Source of the DNA: Antedon bifida
Taxonomy: Eukaryota > Echinodermata > Crinoidea > Comatulida > Antedonidae
DNA length: 64,000 nucleotides
Direction of reading: 5' to 3'
Assembly (NCBI GenBank): GCA_963402885.1
Contig: OY727095.1
Span: 15,319,001 to 15,383,000, forward strand
This document shows, piece after piece, positions 34,028 to 46,150 of this stretch. How positions within the stretch are numbered: the first letter of the stretch is position 1; each line of letters begins with the position of its first letter. Both the position numbers and the translations under genes were made by a program. The notes beneath the pieces are model-generated. The model did not search any database. It was not told where the DNA came from and saw only the letters and a program-made list of their open reading frames with translations.

Positions 34028-37000
34028 TTATTGCATCATTGGGCTAAGTCGGTGACTTAAGTCTTCATCATCATCCTCTGAGAGATCTATACGAATGAAA
34101 AACAGTATCAATAAATTTAGTATAACAGTTATCATAATTATTGTGGAAATTGTAATTGTTTTTTTAAGAATATGAATAATAAATATAAATTCATAAAACA
34201 CCACAATATTTTCCAATGTAATAAATTCAATAGATTAGCATCATAATCATTGTTGAAATCATAATCATTATTTGAATATGATTGCAGTATAATTCATGAA
34301 ACACCACAAAATCATTTCCAATTTCAGGAAATAAATTAAGTAGATAAGATTTATGAATAAAAATTCACGAAAAAACACAAAATCATTTCCAATTTTAAGT
34401 AACAAATTCAGCATTTTTATAATTATTGTTTAATAATCATAATCATTGTTTGAATATGATGATATAACATAATAATTATAATTCAATGATTTCCTATCTA
34501 TAATCAGCTTTTAGAAACAACTATAGTATAAAACAAAACTACTCACTCTTATTTTTTTATTCCTATATTAATATTCTACATAATATATTCTTTGTGTTTT
34601 AAATCATAAATTTCATAGTAATCCTCATTACTACTTGGTCATTATCATCTTGTCAATAATCATACTAAAATCATGTAATTTTTATGTTTATCTCCCAATC
34701 TTGCATAATATTTATGAATAATTTACCTTCACTTGGTTCACATTGGTGACTTGATGATGCTGTCTTATTTCTTCTCATTATTGCCTGTAAATAATCAGTT
34801 AATGACATTACTAATTTTAATGATTAAAATTTAACCAAATTTAATTTTGGTTAAATTATAATGTAAACTGGTTAAAGAATGAACGAGTCAATAACAATAT
34901 ATTTTATTACAGTTCTTAAATAAGAGTAAAGTTAGTAATGTTATTAACATATCATTACCAAGTAGTATGTCTCTTGCTTTTTTGCTTAGATGACGAGCAA
35001 AACTTTTTATTTTGTCTGGATCATCTGCTAATTCTGCCTCAATCTCCAGATGGAGAACTGCATCCCAAACATTGGAGAAGTTATGTTTTCTCAATTCATA
35101 GTGTGAAATAATTCTTTGGAATGCATCTGGGTGGATATCTAACATAGCTGTAAACAGTCGCTTTCTGTAAGATGACAACTTTGTATCAGACCTGTCCTGA
35201 ACTTTGGTGTCTTTCATATATTGTATTACAATATCTTCAGCTTTCTTGATTTCCGATAGCTTTGTAATCTCCAAAAGAATGCTAACCTTAGTTGGTGAGA
35301 TTACACCTTTGTCGTAAAGTGCATTGAGTAAGTCATGTCCAATAAAATCTAGATTTGTAACATAACTTAATCTTAAGTCATCAAATAAGAGGAATCTTAT
35401 CATATGGTATCTTTCACCATCAAAGCATCTATTAAGATCAGATTTAAGGTCTCGAAATCTGTTCAAAGATTCAGAATCTGCCATTGTGTTTCCTGCAAAT
35501 AAAATGACAGAAAATTAGTTTGACGATGATCATTATTGTTTCCCCCAATTTTGATCAAAACTAGTTTGAAATATTTAAATTGTTTTTATTTTCTCTCTTC
35601 ACTCTACTTTTCACTCAACATATATTTCAATCAATTACCTTGATCTGTTTCAATTCCTTTTATTTCTTTTGGTCCACTTTTGCCTGCAAATAAAATACAA
35701 ATGTTTATTTGCTTTACAAGATATCCCAGCTAATAGCAGCATGTTGTAACAATGTATAGATTATCAATAATGATTGTGATAGTACTACTACTGGAAGAGG
35801 AATGAAGATATCACAGCTAATAGCAGCATGTTGTAACAATGTATAGACTATCAATAATGATTCTACTAGTACTACTACTGGTAAGAGGAATGAAGATATC
35901 ACAGCTAACAGCAGCATGTTGTAACAATGTATAGATTATCAATAATGATTCTGATAGTACTACTACTGGTAAGAGGAATGAAGATATCACAGCTAATAGC
36001 AGCATGTTGTAATAGATTATATAGATTATCAATAATTCATTTGTTTTGTAATGTTGTTACTGTACTTATTGGTTTTTTTTTTGTGTAAAATATGACAAAT
36101 TAAGTAATCTTCTTGTCTCATTATTTTTACCTCCAAATAGCCTCTTGTAACGTTTAACATCCATTGATTTATAACCTTCCTGAGTACAGGACTTGGACAA
36201 TTGATGATGTAGACACCAGAATCCAACCAGAGTTAATACAAAAACACCAATGCAAGTTGCTATTCTTGCTGGTCCATCAAGTATATTTATGAAGACCGCA
36301 AAAACTCCAATTAGAAAACTAAACACTGTTATAACTTTGTACCAGTTCTCTGAAATAAAACAAAAATGTTTTTAAAATGTCATAGCTTTTGTTAGTTTGA
36401 GAGATGTCATGATTGTATAGTTCAATTTTGTTCACTACAATTTAAAACAAAAATGTTTAAAAAAGGGGTTTTTTTTCTTTTATTTTTAGACTACAACTGA
36501 AAGTATATAAAATATACGGAAATATTTTATTCTTAAAATAAGCACTTACTCTTTCAATAGAAATAAAACTTACATTACTAAAAATTGAAAAGCTAAACTA
36601 CTTTTGGAAATTGTCTGTATCCTTTCAGATGTGTATACATACATTTTGTGTGTGTGTGTTTGTGCCTTCCAAATTGTCTGTATCCTTATGTCTATACATA
36701 CATTTTGTGTGTGTGTGTTTTGTTTCCCGCTTTTAGAAATGTTATAGGTGTGAAAATCTTTAGAACTTCTATCTATTGATGCATTGTTCAAAATATTACA
36801 TATATGAATGAATCCATCTGAACAATGTCCTTGTGCCTTTTAAAAAGTGTACCATGATTTTTATAGTAGACATTTACATTTATGTACACAGGACCAACAG
36901 CTTTATATCCCGTCTAAAGGATTATAGAATGAGACTAAAGCATGTTGCCTAGTATACAAACCCATGCCTCTCACATTCTAGTCCAATTCCTAACCTCTAA

Positions 37001-40000
37001 CAATTCTCTTGTGAGAGTATAGATATAATAATGCCAATCCTAGAATATTTATTAAGACTGCCATGAGTTAGTCTCCACTGATTGTGAGGGTGTCTGTGGT
37101 CTAACAGTATGATATTTGCCCCGTAAGAAAGAAGTTGCTGAAGCTGCCAGAGACATTTTTTCATACAACTAAAAAATATGTAACTTTCGTTGATGAGCTA
37201 TGCTCGACGCGATAATGAGATCATGTTTTGAATATGAGTACTGTGTCAATCATTTTGATAATTTACACATTGTCATTTGACTATTATTATTATAGATATA
37301 TTTAATTTTAAGACGATGGGACTGCTGACTCTAGAAGTTATCATAATCTTGTTTAGCAATTGCTGACTCAGTCTATTTGTTTATACACTGTTGTTATTTA
37401 TTGGTCAAATAAATAAATGAAAATAAACTTGTCTGTTATTACTCTTACCTACAAAAAGCTGCTTGTAACGTTTAACATCCATCGTAACAGACATGCCAGT
37501 TTTGGAGCATGTCAATTTCTCGTACTGGAAGTCATCAAGATTTTGAATGTGCTTCTTTTCTGATCCATCACTACATACATCACAAAGTATGCATCTCTCA
37601 TATTGAATCCCTCTTCTACCACCATCTTTAGAAGGTTCAAATGACTTCTGGATTGTTAACAAAACCTAAAAATACAAATTAAATGTTGATTTCCAAGAAC
37701 AAGCAGTTAACCGCAATTGACCAATATAACAAACTGAACTGCGCATACTCGGTATTACCAGGTATAGGAAAAACAATTATTTATTTGTATTTGGCTATAA
37801 TATACAGCAAAGAACAAACATTTCTAGTAAACACACTTTTTAAATAAATCGTAAAAAAAATATATAAATGTTGAATTTTTTGTTTCTTCAAATAACAGAC
37901 TAAACATTTTGGTAAATTTTAGCCTAATGCAGATCAAATTAGCAATTGAAATGACAGGTAACTATCTCTTGTATGTTAACAACAGTGATTTTTCTAAGCA
38001 CACTTGCAAGCGTGCGCATGCTGATATCATAAATCTCGCAATTGTTCTGAAATCATATGTACATCCCTAATACGTTGTCAAAATATGGTTCTTGTCCTTA
38101 ACCAAAGACCTTATTGAATTTTTAAAGTTTTAATTGCAAATTTATAATTTGGTCTCAAAGTAATAACAATTCATAGTGTGTAGGCATGCTATTGATTGGC
38201 AGCTATTTTAGTGAAAAATGAATTACAACTAGTTTTGACAACTGTACTTTAAGTTGCTTGTACTTTAAATTTATATCATATGAAGATTATATCATTAAGT
38301 TTTTAAAGATGTAATTTTATATAAACCAATTGTCAATAATAAATCATATTTAATTAATAATGTTAATTGAAGTCAATAAAAATTAAAAATTATATTCCAC
38401 ATCAAGTTTAATTCTACAAGTGGTAGATTTTAATTTTAGCAATATTATAGATTAGATGGCTGTGTTTTATTATTGAAAACACCAAAGTCAAAATTAAACC
38501 TCAAATTTAAACTATGTCATGTTACAAAAATCTAGATATCAACAAAATATCTATCAAAAATCATATAGTTCTCCAAACTGATATATGAAATGATAACAAA
38601 CCTCTTTACATGCTTCAGAAGAGGGTTCCTCATTACTTATTTCATTAGGAGCATTTGTTCTTTTAATAGTCACCTGAAAAAAAAAGAAGAAACGTGATGT
38701 TTTGATATCTAATTTGAGTTTATGTTTAGATTAAATTATGACTTATTCACAACAAATTATATGATACAGTACCTTTAACAAGAACTTTCTTTCATCGTCC
38801 GTAGTCACAAATTTGACAAGAGATAAGGTCACATGATGATCTTGGTCGAAGTAAAGTGCAGCATGATTATACAAGAGTATTGGGTCAACTCCTTTCTTTT
38901 GAAATTTGTTGAGGAAATCAATAATCATGTATGGAAACAATACATCTGGCAGATATCCCTTAAAGTCATAATAGACACTGATAGATTGTGAATCATCAGG
39001 CACTGGTGTCACTTCACTGGATGTCTTGAAAGCAAGGCGTAGCGGCACATAAAATGACCGCTTTTCAACAGATCCCTGAAATTGTTGATTTGTAAAATGC
39101 CATTTCTTTTAATAAGAAAATGAAGATCATTACCTGTACATGTTAAAACATCTTCAGCAGAAAGTTTAATCTAAATATGTCATAACCCTACAAATATTTT
39201 GAAATTTGATGTAAAATTTCACCAACAAATTTTTTTTACACAATCTTGTATGCAAAATATGTTAGAAAATATAACTGAACAAAACCTACTGTAGATGTAC
39301 TTGTCACATCGTGTCTGCTGGACGTCGTCCTCTCACAAATGAAACCTAATTGAATCATCAGTGCTACAAGAAACTCAAAATTCTTTCCGTCGTCAACTTC
39401 ACGCTTTTTCCATAATTCTCGCAACAAGTCTTCCTCAAGTATGCCCTTGTCAAGATTATCAAAAGCTTTCCTAAACATGGGAAGCTAAAAAAAAAAAAAA
39501 AAAACTAATTAGCCATACTTACAATTTTGTGTTTATTAAGTTATCAAACAATTTAGAATCTGAAGGGGATACAGGAATAATGTTAGAAGAATATAGATAA
39601 ATACTTATAAAATACTAAAATAAAAATAAATAAATACTTTCACATCTGATATGTACAATATACCACACAATGTTAAACTATAATGTAACTGTCAGATATT
39701 GCTTTTGATACTACAGTGCCTATAGGAATTCACATGTGCCTATTGGAATTCACATGTGCCTATTATTTCCCCAAGGAACACTGCATTAACATTTTTATGA
39801 ACCTACTTACTGGAGATTTTGGTGAAATGACTGTTACAAAAGCAGTAACAATTTTAACCAGCTGCATCGGATCTAACACTGCTTTATCTCTTAATAATTC
39901 CTTGTCAGGCATGTAAATAATTTCACCAAGATCATACAGGAAGTTAAGGAGGATTGATTCATCTGCAATACCATTCTCACTTGCAAGCATTTTAAGCTAA

Positions 40001-41713
40001 AGAAAAATATTATTACTATTCAAATTTAAATAAAATATGAAATCATTGGTAGGTATATATTTATAACATTATTAATTTTAAAATCTTTTGAGGTACAATT
40101 ACCATATAAAAAAGTTTTGCGTGAATACTGTTACTTTTGTCATTTACTTGAAAATGTTGGATCTGAAAGACAGCATTACTCTCACTGAGGAATAGACATT
40201 TTTTATACAATTGTTCTTACAGAATGGCAACATTGCGGAGAATATTCCATGTAATATTACTACTGTAGGTTGTCAAGTTGTCTGGCTCATGATTCTTTCT
40301 GACATCGTTAGGGCCATATTACCAATCAACATTATTATATTTACTAATAATTTTAATAATGGGAAGATTCTTTTGTTTATACTTTTTTCGATATCATTAT
40401 TTTAAATACATTTTTATTCTGAAAAAACATAAATTTACCTCATCAACAGGACACAAAGAAAAGTATTTTTCTCTCTTTAGATTTATGCCACATCGAAAAC
40501 GCATCCACTTTAAAGGAACCTCCTTTTCTAAATCTGACATAAACCCATCAATAACCTTTTTGAGTTCACTAAAGCTCTCATCTGTTGTTTCTTTACTGTT
40601 TTCGATGGTAAAATAATGATTATGCACATGTACTTCATACAGTTTCTCTTTAATTGCTTTTCGAAGCTTTTCAAATACCTTTTTTGCCTAATAATAAAAA
40701 ATTCATAAATTAATATTAACAAATTCTTTATGATCTCTGTGACCAACTATTAATTAATATAAACTGTTTTAAGCATAGCCTTAAGAAATATTTTACCAAT
40801 CTGTTTGAAACTGAACATATATATTTATGTATATTTTAAAGATTTTCTTAATTCTATCTTTTTAAATTAACAATTTTTTATAAAAATTCATTTCTGAATT
40901 TTATATTTTTATCTCAATTTTAATGGAATCCATGTATTATTCATTTTATGTAAGTATTTCGATGTGGAAAGCCTCTCAACGGTTATTTTTATTTAAAACT
41001 TTTAGGTTATCCGGCCTCATTGACTTACTTTTGTATTGTTTTTTTTTTTTGTACTGTTCTGTATATTGGCGAAATAAATGATATGATATGATATGATATG
41101 ATAGATACATGGGCTTACTCTAGTAATTGACTAGACTTAAGTAATCAAATTAATTATTGATACACTACAGATTTCCTCATTTGCTTATTATAGACCTGCA
41201 ATGTATTCTTGGTTGCATTGAGTATTTACCTCAGAATTTTGGTTTTTTTTTGTCCAACCAAGCTTACCCTTATGTGTACCCACAATAAGGATAGTTGGTT
41301 TGTGAACTCCCTTCCCTTTATCTTCTTCCACAATACGACTATGAGAATAAACTGACAGGATGTAAGATAATATGAACTGGAGATTGGTCCAATGATGTTT
41401 ACACTTTTTCTGTAAAAAAAATATATAAGAACACTTGATCAAAGTTAAACTTAAAATGTTTAGTTTTTAAAAACATTCATTATTACATCTTATTTGGAAG
41501 GTATGAAATAAAATATTGTAAAATAGTCAAACTGTTTTTAATGCATAAAATGCATGCTCTTATCAATTAGAAGAATTTTTCAATCACAATGCCTTACTGC
41601 CGCCATGTTCTAGAAATACTTACTCCAGTGGAATCAATGAAAGTAGCAAGATCATCCAAGGGTTTACTGAGATCAAACACAACAATGTAAAGTGATCGTG
41701 ATGTCATGAAGAT
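34028..41713 (-). CDS. Roc-COR GTPase-like protein with membrane exon and death-effector-like domain (copy 1, 5' end missing)
   Basis: Thirteen exons on the minus strand with compatible phases: 41,713-41,624; 41,409-41,230; 40,687-40,439; 39,996-39,811; 39,484-39,290; 39,075-38,773; 38,673-38,602; 37,665-37,449; 36,349-36,131; 35,683-35,639; 35,492-34,959; 34,784-34,727 (or from 34,759); 34,086-34,028. About 790 residues are seen. Exons 1-2 are the C-terminal half of a Roc domain (SLYIVVFDLS; PTILIVGTHKG, where the usual G4 Asp is Gly). Exons 3-6 are a COR domain (PLKWMRFR; NFLYDLGEIIYM...VLDPMQLV; GILEEDLLRELW; GYLPDVLFPYMI). Exon 8 is Cys-rich, exon 9 has two hydrophobic segments, and exon 11 holds a death-effector-like fold. 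The P-loop exon is not found, so the 5' end is missing, lost or unrecognised. The architecture suggests innate-immune or cell-death signalling (inference). RNA evidence is absent. Confidence 0.75.
34959..35492 (-). CDS. Exon encoding death-effector-like domain (copy 1)
   Basis: A 178-codon exon, phase 1 at both ends. The first ~85 residues read as a DED-like helical bundle: FRDLKSDLNRCFDGERYHM, then RFLLFDDL, LLNALYDKGVISPT, ILLEITKLSEIKKAEDIV. The charge and leucine spacing match the DED pattern, including the 'alkaline-leucine' region before the last helix. The second half, LSSYRKRLFTAML to ARDILL, is a separate conserved helical segment that I do not recognise. The exon is well conserved with 52,043-52,585. 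DED identity is by pattern only; another death-fold class is possible. Confidence 0.65.
35714..36032. repeat. 88-bp minisatellite, short array (~3.6 units), copy 1
   Basis: Units contain 'gattatcaataatgattctg', 'atagtactactactggtaag', 'aggaatgaagatatcacagc' and 'taatagcagcatgttgtaac'. The array lies in the intron between the membrane exon and the next short exon. The homologous intron of copy 2 has about 26 units. Open frames across it on the minus strand follow from the repeat, not from a gene. Confidence 0.9.
36131..36349 (-). CDS. Membrane-spanning exon, unique to copy 1
   Basis: A 73-codon exon, phase 1 to 1, with acceptor 'ttttatttcag' and donor 'ggag|gtaaaa'. It encodes two hydrophobic stretches (VITVFSFLIGVFAVFINIL and IATCIGVFVLTLVGFWCL) separated by DGPAR, consistent with a hairpin or two transmembrane helices. 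Its 3' end encodes SMDVKRYKRLFGG, nearly the same as the end of the preceding exon (TMDVKRYKQLFVG), so the exon appears partly derived from that exon. No equivalent is found in copy 2. Confidence 0.6.
36600..36722. repeat. Duplicated (tg)n-containing segment
   Basis: 'aaattgtctgtatcctt' followed by 'acatacattttgtgtgtgtg' occurs twice in tandem, about 66 bp apart, in the intron between exons 8 and 9 of copy 1. Microsatellite-type sequence only. Confidence 0.7.
37449..37665 (-). CDS. Cys-rich exon following COR domain (copy 1)
   Basis: 72 codons plus one base. The residues include C-x2-C-x2-C (RCILCDVC), a His in KKHIQNL and a further Cys in KLTCSKTG, ending SVTMDVKRYKQLF. The copy 2 equivalent keeps RCIPCRCS and KLTCTKTG. 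A small zinc-binding module between the COR and membrane parts is possible, but the spacing is not one I can assign to a named family. Confidence 0.55.
41080..41104. repeat. (gatat)n microsatellite
   Basis: About five repeats of 'atgat' lie in the intron between exons 2 and 3 of copy 1. Confidence 0.85.
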
Positions 41714-42040
41714 CTGCAAAAATAATTTTGTTAATCTAATTAATATTAAAGCCTTCTGACAAAATATGAACAAATATTATTTTAAATTATACGTTGACCT
41801 TTCATAAAAAAATTCTTTGATAATATTGTGGTGAAAATCAGTGATGACAAATACAGGAAAAGTAAGGTTACTGGATTTTTTTTTTTCCAGTGTAACAACT
41901 TTGTATAGATTGATACACACAAAGTAGATGAACTTGAAATAGTTTAAAACTTTTGTTGTATATTGTGAATGTATTATATAGGAATAAGATTTAGTAAGAT
42001 TAAAGTCCTATTCTCTACAATTTTTTAGATATTATTAAAG

Positions 42041-42708
42041 GTCGTTGCACACTGAACAATTTACACGCAAATCGAACCGCAATATTGTCGTGATGGACGA
42101 TTTCAGTGTGAACATCAAATCAAACTTGTAGGCGTCATTCGATTCTCAACCTAGCGAAGGCTCCGCGCGTGAATTCGCTAGAGTTGCTCCATGGGCAACT
42201 TTTTCGCTTTCGCTTGCAAATTTGCTTCAATTTGACCAATCAAATCACAAGGATTGTAGGACTATATGTGATGTCATCAGTCAGATGAAAATAATTTGTT
42301 CATGAATATTGTGTCAGCAACGTAAATTTTGTGCCCATAATTCACAAGTATTCTTGTCTTTTTATGACAAAAGGTGTACTTGAAAATAAAAATCACCAAA
42401 CCAAATGCCTTTTCAGTGGATATATTGTAATACGTGTACTGGAAAATACAAGTGAATTGGAGATTTGTAAATACTCATAGGCTAGGCCTAACTAGCTTTT
42501 TTGTTAATACCTCTAGGCCTATGCCTACTAGCTAGATAGCTATACGCCCAGATCGAACGGGAAATGGCGGAAATTATGCGTGACGCGAACATACTAAGAT
42601 TGCGACACTTTGTTCGCAAAGGTCCAACTTTTTCAAGCTTCACGCGACTCGCTTCGATTTGACGCTTGACGCGTGTGGCTTTACGTGTGATTATTCAGTG
42701 TGCATAAC
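42041..42708. mobile_element. TIR element, ~670 bp, non-autonomous
   Basis: The left end 'gtcgttgcacactgaacaat' and the right end 'attattcagtgtgcataac' form ~30-bp imperfect terminal inverted repeats, extending into 'acacgcaaatcg' versus 'gctttacgtgtg'. There is no transposase ORF. It lies inside a ~1.87-kb block (about 41,995-43,863) that copy 2 lacks at about 63,625. Confidence 0.6.
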
Positions 42709-43091
42709 TTTTTTCGTCTTTGAATGGTTAAAAATATGATTAGATTTAATTCATCACTATGATAAATTATAAGTTATATGCATTGATTTAAATAATAATT
42801 GATTTTTAAAAGATATATTGATTTTGTCATGATCTTTAATTAGGTCTATTTATAATATATGAAAGATAGGATATTGGTTGCACGAGCACAATAGCCGGTA
42901 TCATCACTGCACATCGAGCCTCTTGCATAAAAACAAAGATCCGTATATGTCACAAACCTCCCTTGTTACATAATAAAGCATAATTTCTATAGATTTCATT
43001 ATAAATCAGGTGTATAATTTATACACTAAGAAATAAAATTAACAAATAATACGGAAAATAACAAAATAATCTTGTTTGGTTTCATTTTCAA

Positions 43092-43158
43092 AGGTGAGAC
43101 TCGATCTCGGTATCGTGAATGCTTTAGACACGTCCGCAGACCACCAAGCCATGCACAA
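43092..43158 (-). repeat. tRNA-like (SINE head or tRNA relic)
   Basis: On the minus strand 'tggcttggtgg' resembles a box A and 'gatcgagtctc' a box B at tRNA-like spacing, within about 67 bases. Both boxes have mismatches to the consensus and I cannot fold a full cloverleaf with confidence. It is more likely a tRNA-derived SINE head than a working tRNA. Confidence 0.3.
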
Positions 43159-43863
43159 CTACATTAAATTTGAAGAAAGATTCCTCTGTGTATTTACTAT
43201 GCAGAACCACTTTGATGCAGAACCACTTTGGTGCAGATCGATTATTACATATCGCAATGACATCTTTAAATATTTTTTTATAAATCTTTAATATATGAAC
43301 ATTTTAAAAAAGAATGTTAATGATTAGTTTGTTGCTTCGGCCCAAGAAAATGTCATTGTTTAATTGTCGAAATTAATTTTTGTAAATTTAATATGCAATT
43401 ACTGATGACTTAATCAACTTTCTTTCTCTTTGTTTCATAATAAATCATAAATATGATACATACACTACACAGAAAATGAAATGAAAAATAGGTTCACCGG
43501 GCATTCTGATGATCTATATTAATTTGAAAAATAAGCATATTTTCATTATATTTTAGCCTACACGTGCGTAGCAACAACTAGACGTCAGGCTAGGTATATA
43601 GCTAGCGTACAATGTTTGTACGTTACTGCTGTTTACCAACTAGGCCTACAAAAACTAAGTCTAGCTAGGCTAGGCCTAAAGTCCGTCCACAAGAGGACAT
43701 TCACCGCAACCTACTTAGGTAGTGCATGTTATATCTCATTTTATCATAAATTACCATAAATGTACATCTAACACAAGGAATAACCTAGTTTAATGTTTTT
43801 AAAGTAATATATATGCATTATTTTTACAAAACGTCAAAAATTGTAGGGAATGGGTCTTTAAAT

Positions 43864-44240
43864 AGTCTGATGCAGAACCAACTACATATGTGTTGTACTT
43901 TATTTTTACTTATTCATAACTGTCCTAAAAAAGTCCTGGAAACACATGTAAAAAATAAATGTTCTAATGTTCTATTGCTCTCCTAATGAAGTCATCAAGA
44001 GTGCAATGTGGCTATATGTGTGCGAGTACTGCAATTTCATTTTTGTGCATTCATTTTTGTTACATAGTGAACAATCACACAATTGACGCTCTTGTTGATC
44101 ACGTTTCATTAACCTGTAGTGTGCACTGTCTATAATTGTTTTACTCCCTGTTTAAAATTAGAGTGCTGCCTTTTTAATGTCATAGCCTCTTGTTAAAGAT
44201 AGGTGTGTTGTCAAACAATGAAAGTTTTATTTTTGTGCAG
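43864..44240. repeat. Right flank of duplication copy 1
   Basis: Closely matches 63,627-64,000 (for example 'ctgatgcagaaccaactaca', 'gctctcctaatgaagtcatc'). This shows that the duplicated unit extends beyond the Roc-COR exons seen in either copy. No exon was recognised in it. Confidence 0.75.
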
Positions 44241-45274
44241 TAGAACAAATAATTTAATTCGTTGAAAGATCAAAATGTTGTTCTATTTTTTTTTATATAG
44301 TCCTCCATCTTTCACCCCATGTAATTATTTGTACCATTCCACTCATAAACATTCATATATTATGACAAACATAAAGGCCTAAACTATTTCAGAAGGCAGC
44401 AATTAAAGACGGCGTGACAACAGTTGATTTTCGAATCACATTTAACAGCCTATCCTCATAAGAATATGCAATCTGAAAGTTTAATTGAATATCATTTGAC
44501 CCCACAATCCTCCAAACATTTTAATAATAAAATTTGATATCAGTACCACAAAAATTTTGCCGATGACCTTGGCCATGCAATCATGTTGTATACATTTTAT
44601 ACAGAAACATTTCCTTTAGATTGGCTGACGAGGCATTTAAAAAGGGGGATTTGGGGTTTTAAATTGCTTTTAAATATCATTTAATTACTACAAAAAAACT
44701 ATTATTGTCTACAATATAAACATGTCAAAATGATAAAGTAATAACAAGAAATAAAAAAAATACAATTTCATATACAATTCAGGGTAAATTCATGGAATTT
44801 CTTTTTTAGCAGCTTAGGGAAGCTCACTGGCTTTAGTCATTAATATTCATGAGATCAAGTTGATTCCAAACTCATGTTGCGTACGTTGTTAACGGAGATT
44901 ACCCATGTTGTGAGATAATTGTGAAATACAGTTTTTGTATTAGATTTTTTATCATATAAATTTGTAACAGTACAATATAATGTAGCCACTATGTAATTTC
45001 GTGTCATTTTTTTGTTAAAAGCAAAATTCCAGCTGATTTAGTGTCTTTAGGATGCAAAGTAATGAAAAAAATATGTTGCCATTTTTTTAAAAAAGCTTAA
45101 AGGTGTCAAATCCAAGATGGCCGCCAATACGTAAAATATCCAATAAATGTACCATATTGGACAAAGTAACACCCATTATGAATAATATTTTTTAAGTCCA
45201 TATGGGTTCTCTGCTATATAAGAATTATTATAAACCTATATTCATTAGTCTGCCATTTTGAATTTCAAAATGGT

Positions 45275-45525
45275 CGCCATTTTTTAAAAATGGATTAAAT
45301 TTTCTTATTAAAACATGTGCAAGTTATGACGTTGATTGAAATCACATAACATGATATGCCTATGACAACAACATTGGTGATTAACACAAAATGGCCACCA
45401 TTTTTTAAAAATGTGTTAAATTTCTTATTAAAACGTATGTAAGTTAAATAAAATTAGATTGAAATACACAAAATGATATGCTTAAGACAACAACATGGTG
45501 ATTAACACAAAATGTTGACCATCAG
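45275..45525. repeat. Two-unit tandem repeat, ~115-120 bp
   Basis: 'aaatggtcgccattttttaa' starts one unit and 'aaaatggccaccattttttaa' the next, each followed by 'tcttattaaaac' and 'gacaacaac'. A third partial copy starts near 45,508. Non-coding. Confidence 0.7.
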
Positions 45526-45564
45526 GAGGTCTATAGTACTGACAGTACACTTCTTCATATTAAA

Positions 45565-46150
45565 ACATCTCATAAACAACTAACTCTGCCAAAGTCCTTC
45601 AATGAAATATTTCTAATCTTGAATGCGATACAGTGAGTTAGCCTTCCTTCGTTTTTTACTACTGTATCCATCAAACTTCCACAGACTGATCTGCGATCCC
45701 AACAAGCTTGTTCAAAAACAAATTGGCAAAAGTACTGCAATACCTCATTTCACCGCCAAATAATCTCTATAGGAGTCCTCTTTTACTTTGATAAGTTTGT
45801 CACCTGTATTCACCGTCATATATATTTTTTGCCAATATTCGTATTTTTCTTAGGATCCCATATAGACTGTTTGCCTTCTACAAGACTTTTACCAATGCCT
45901 CAAACATTTTCTGTCCAATTTCATCATGCCATGACCAACAAACACCTTTGTGCGAATTGCAGCATTCTTCATTAATCGGGATATCATCTCTCTTTAAATG
46001 TTGGCTTTCAAACTCATCAACTAGATTTGCAAGCTCTGATGAAATCATTAATTTGTGTTATTCCAATGATACCACGCTCAATGATCTTGATCAATTGATT
46101 TAAATCCAGCAAGTCCCACACATACGTCGATGCTGTAGTAATAGAGCAAT
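45565..46150 (-). pseudogene. Degenerate coding-like region, unidentified
   Basis: Minus-strand translations give peptide-like runs broken by stops and frameshifts: a piece with GRLTHCIAFKIRNISLKDFG, one with DLNQLIKIIERGIIGITQ, and one with PINEECCNSHKGVCWSWHDE. Composition differs from the surrounding AT-rich filler. I do not recognise the family. A decayed transposon gene or a lost gene between the two duplication copies is possible. Confidence 0.3.

Noticed and set aside
43092..43158. Functional tRNA gene on the minus strand
   Set aside because: Box A and B matches are imperfect and no full cloverleaf could be drawn; kept only as a low-confidence SINE-like relic.
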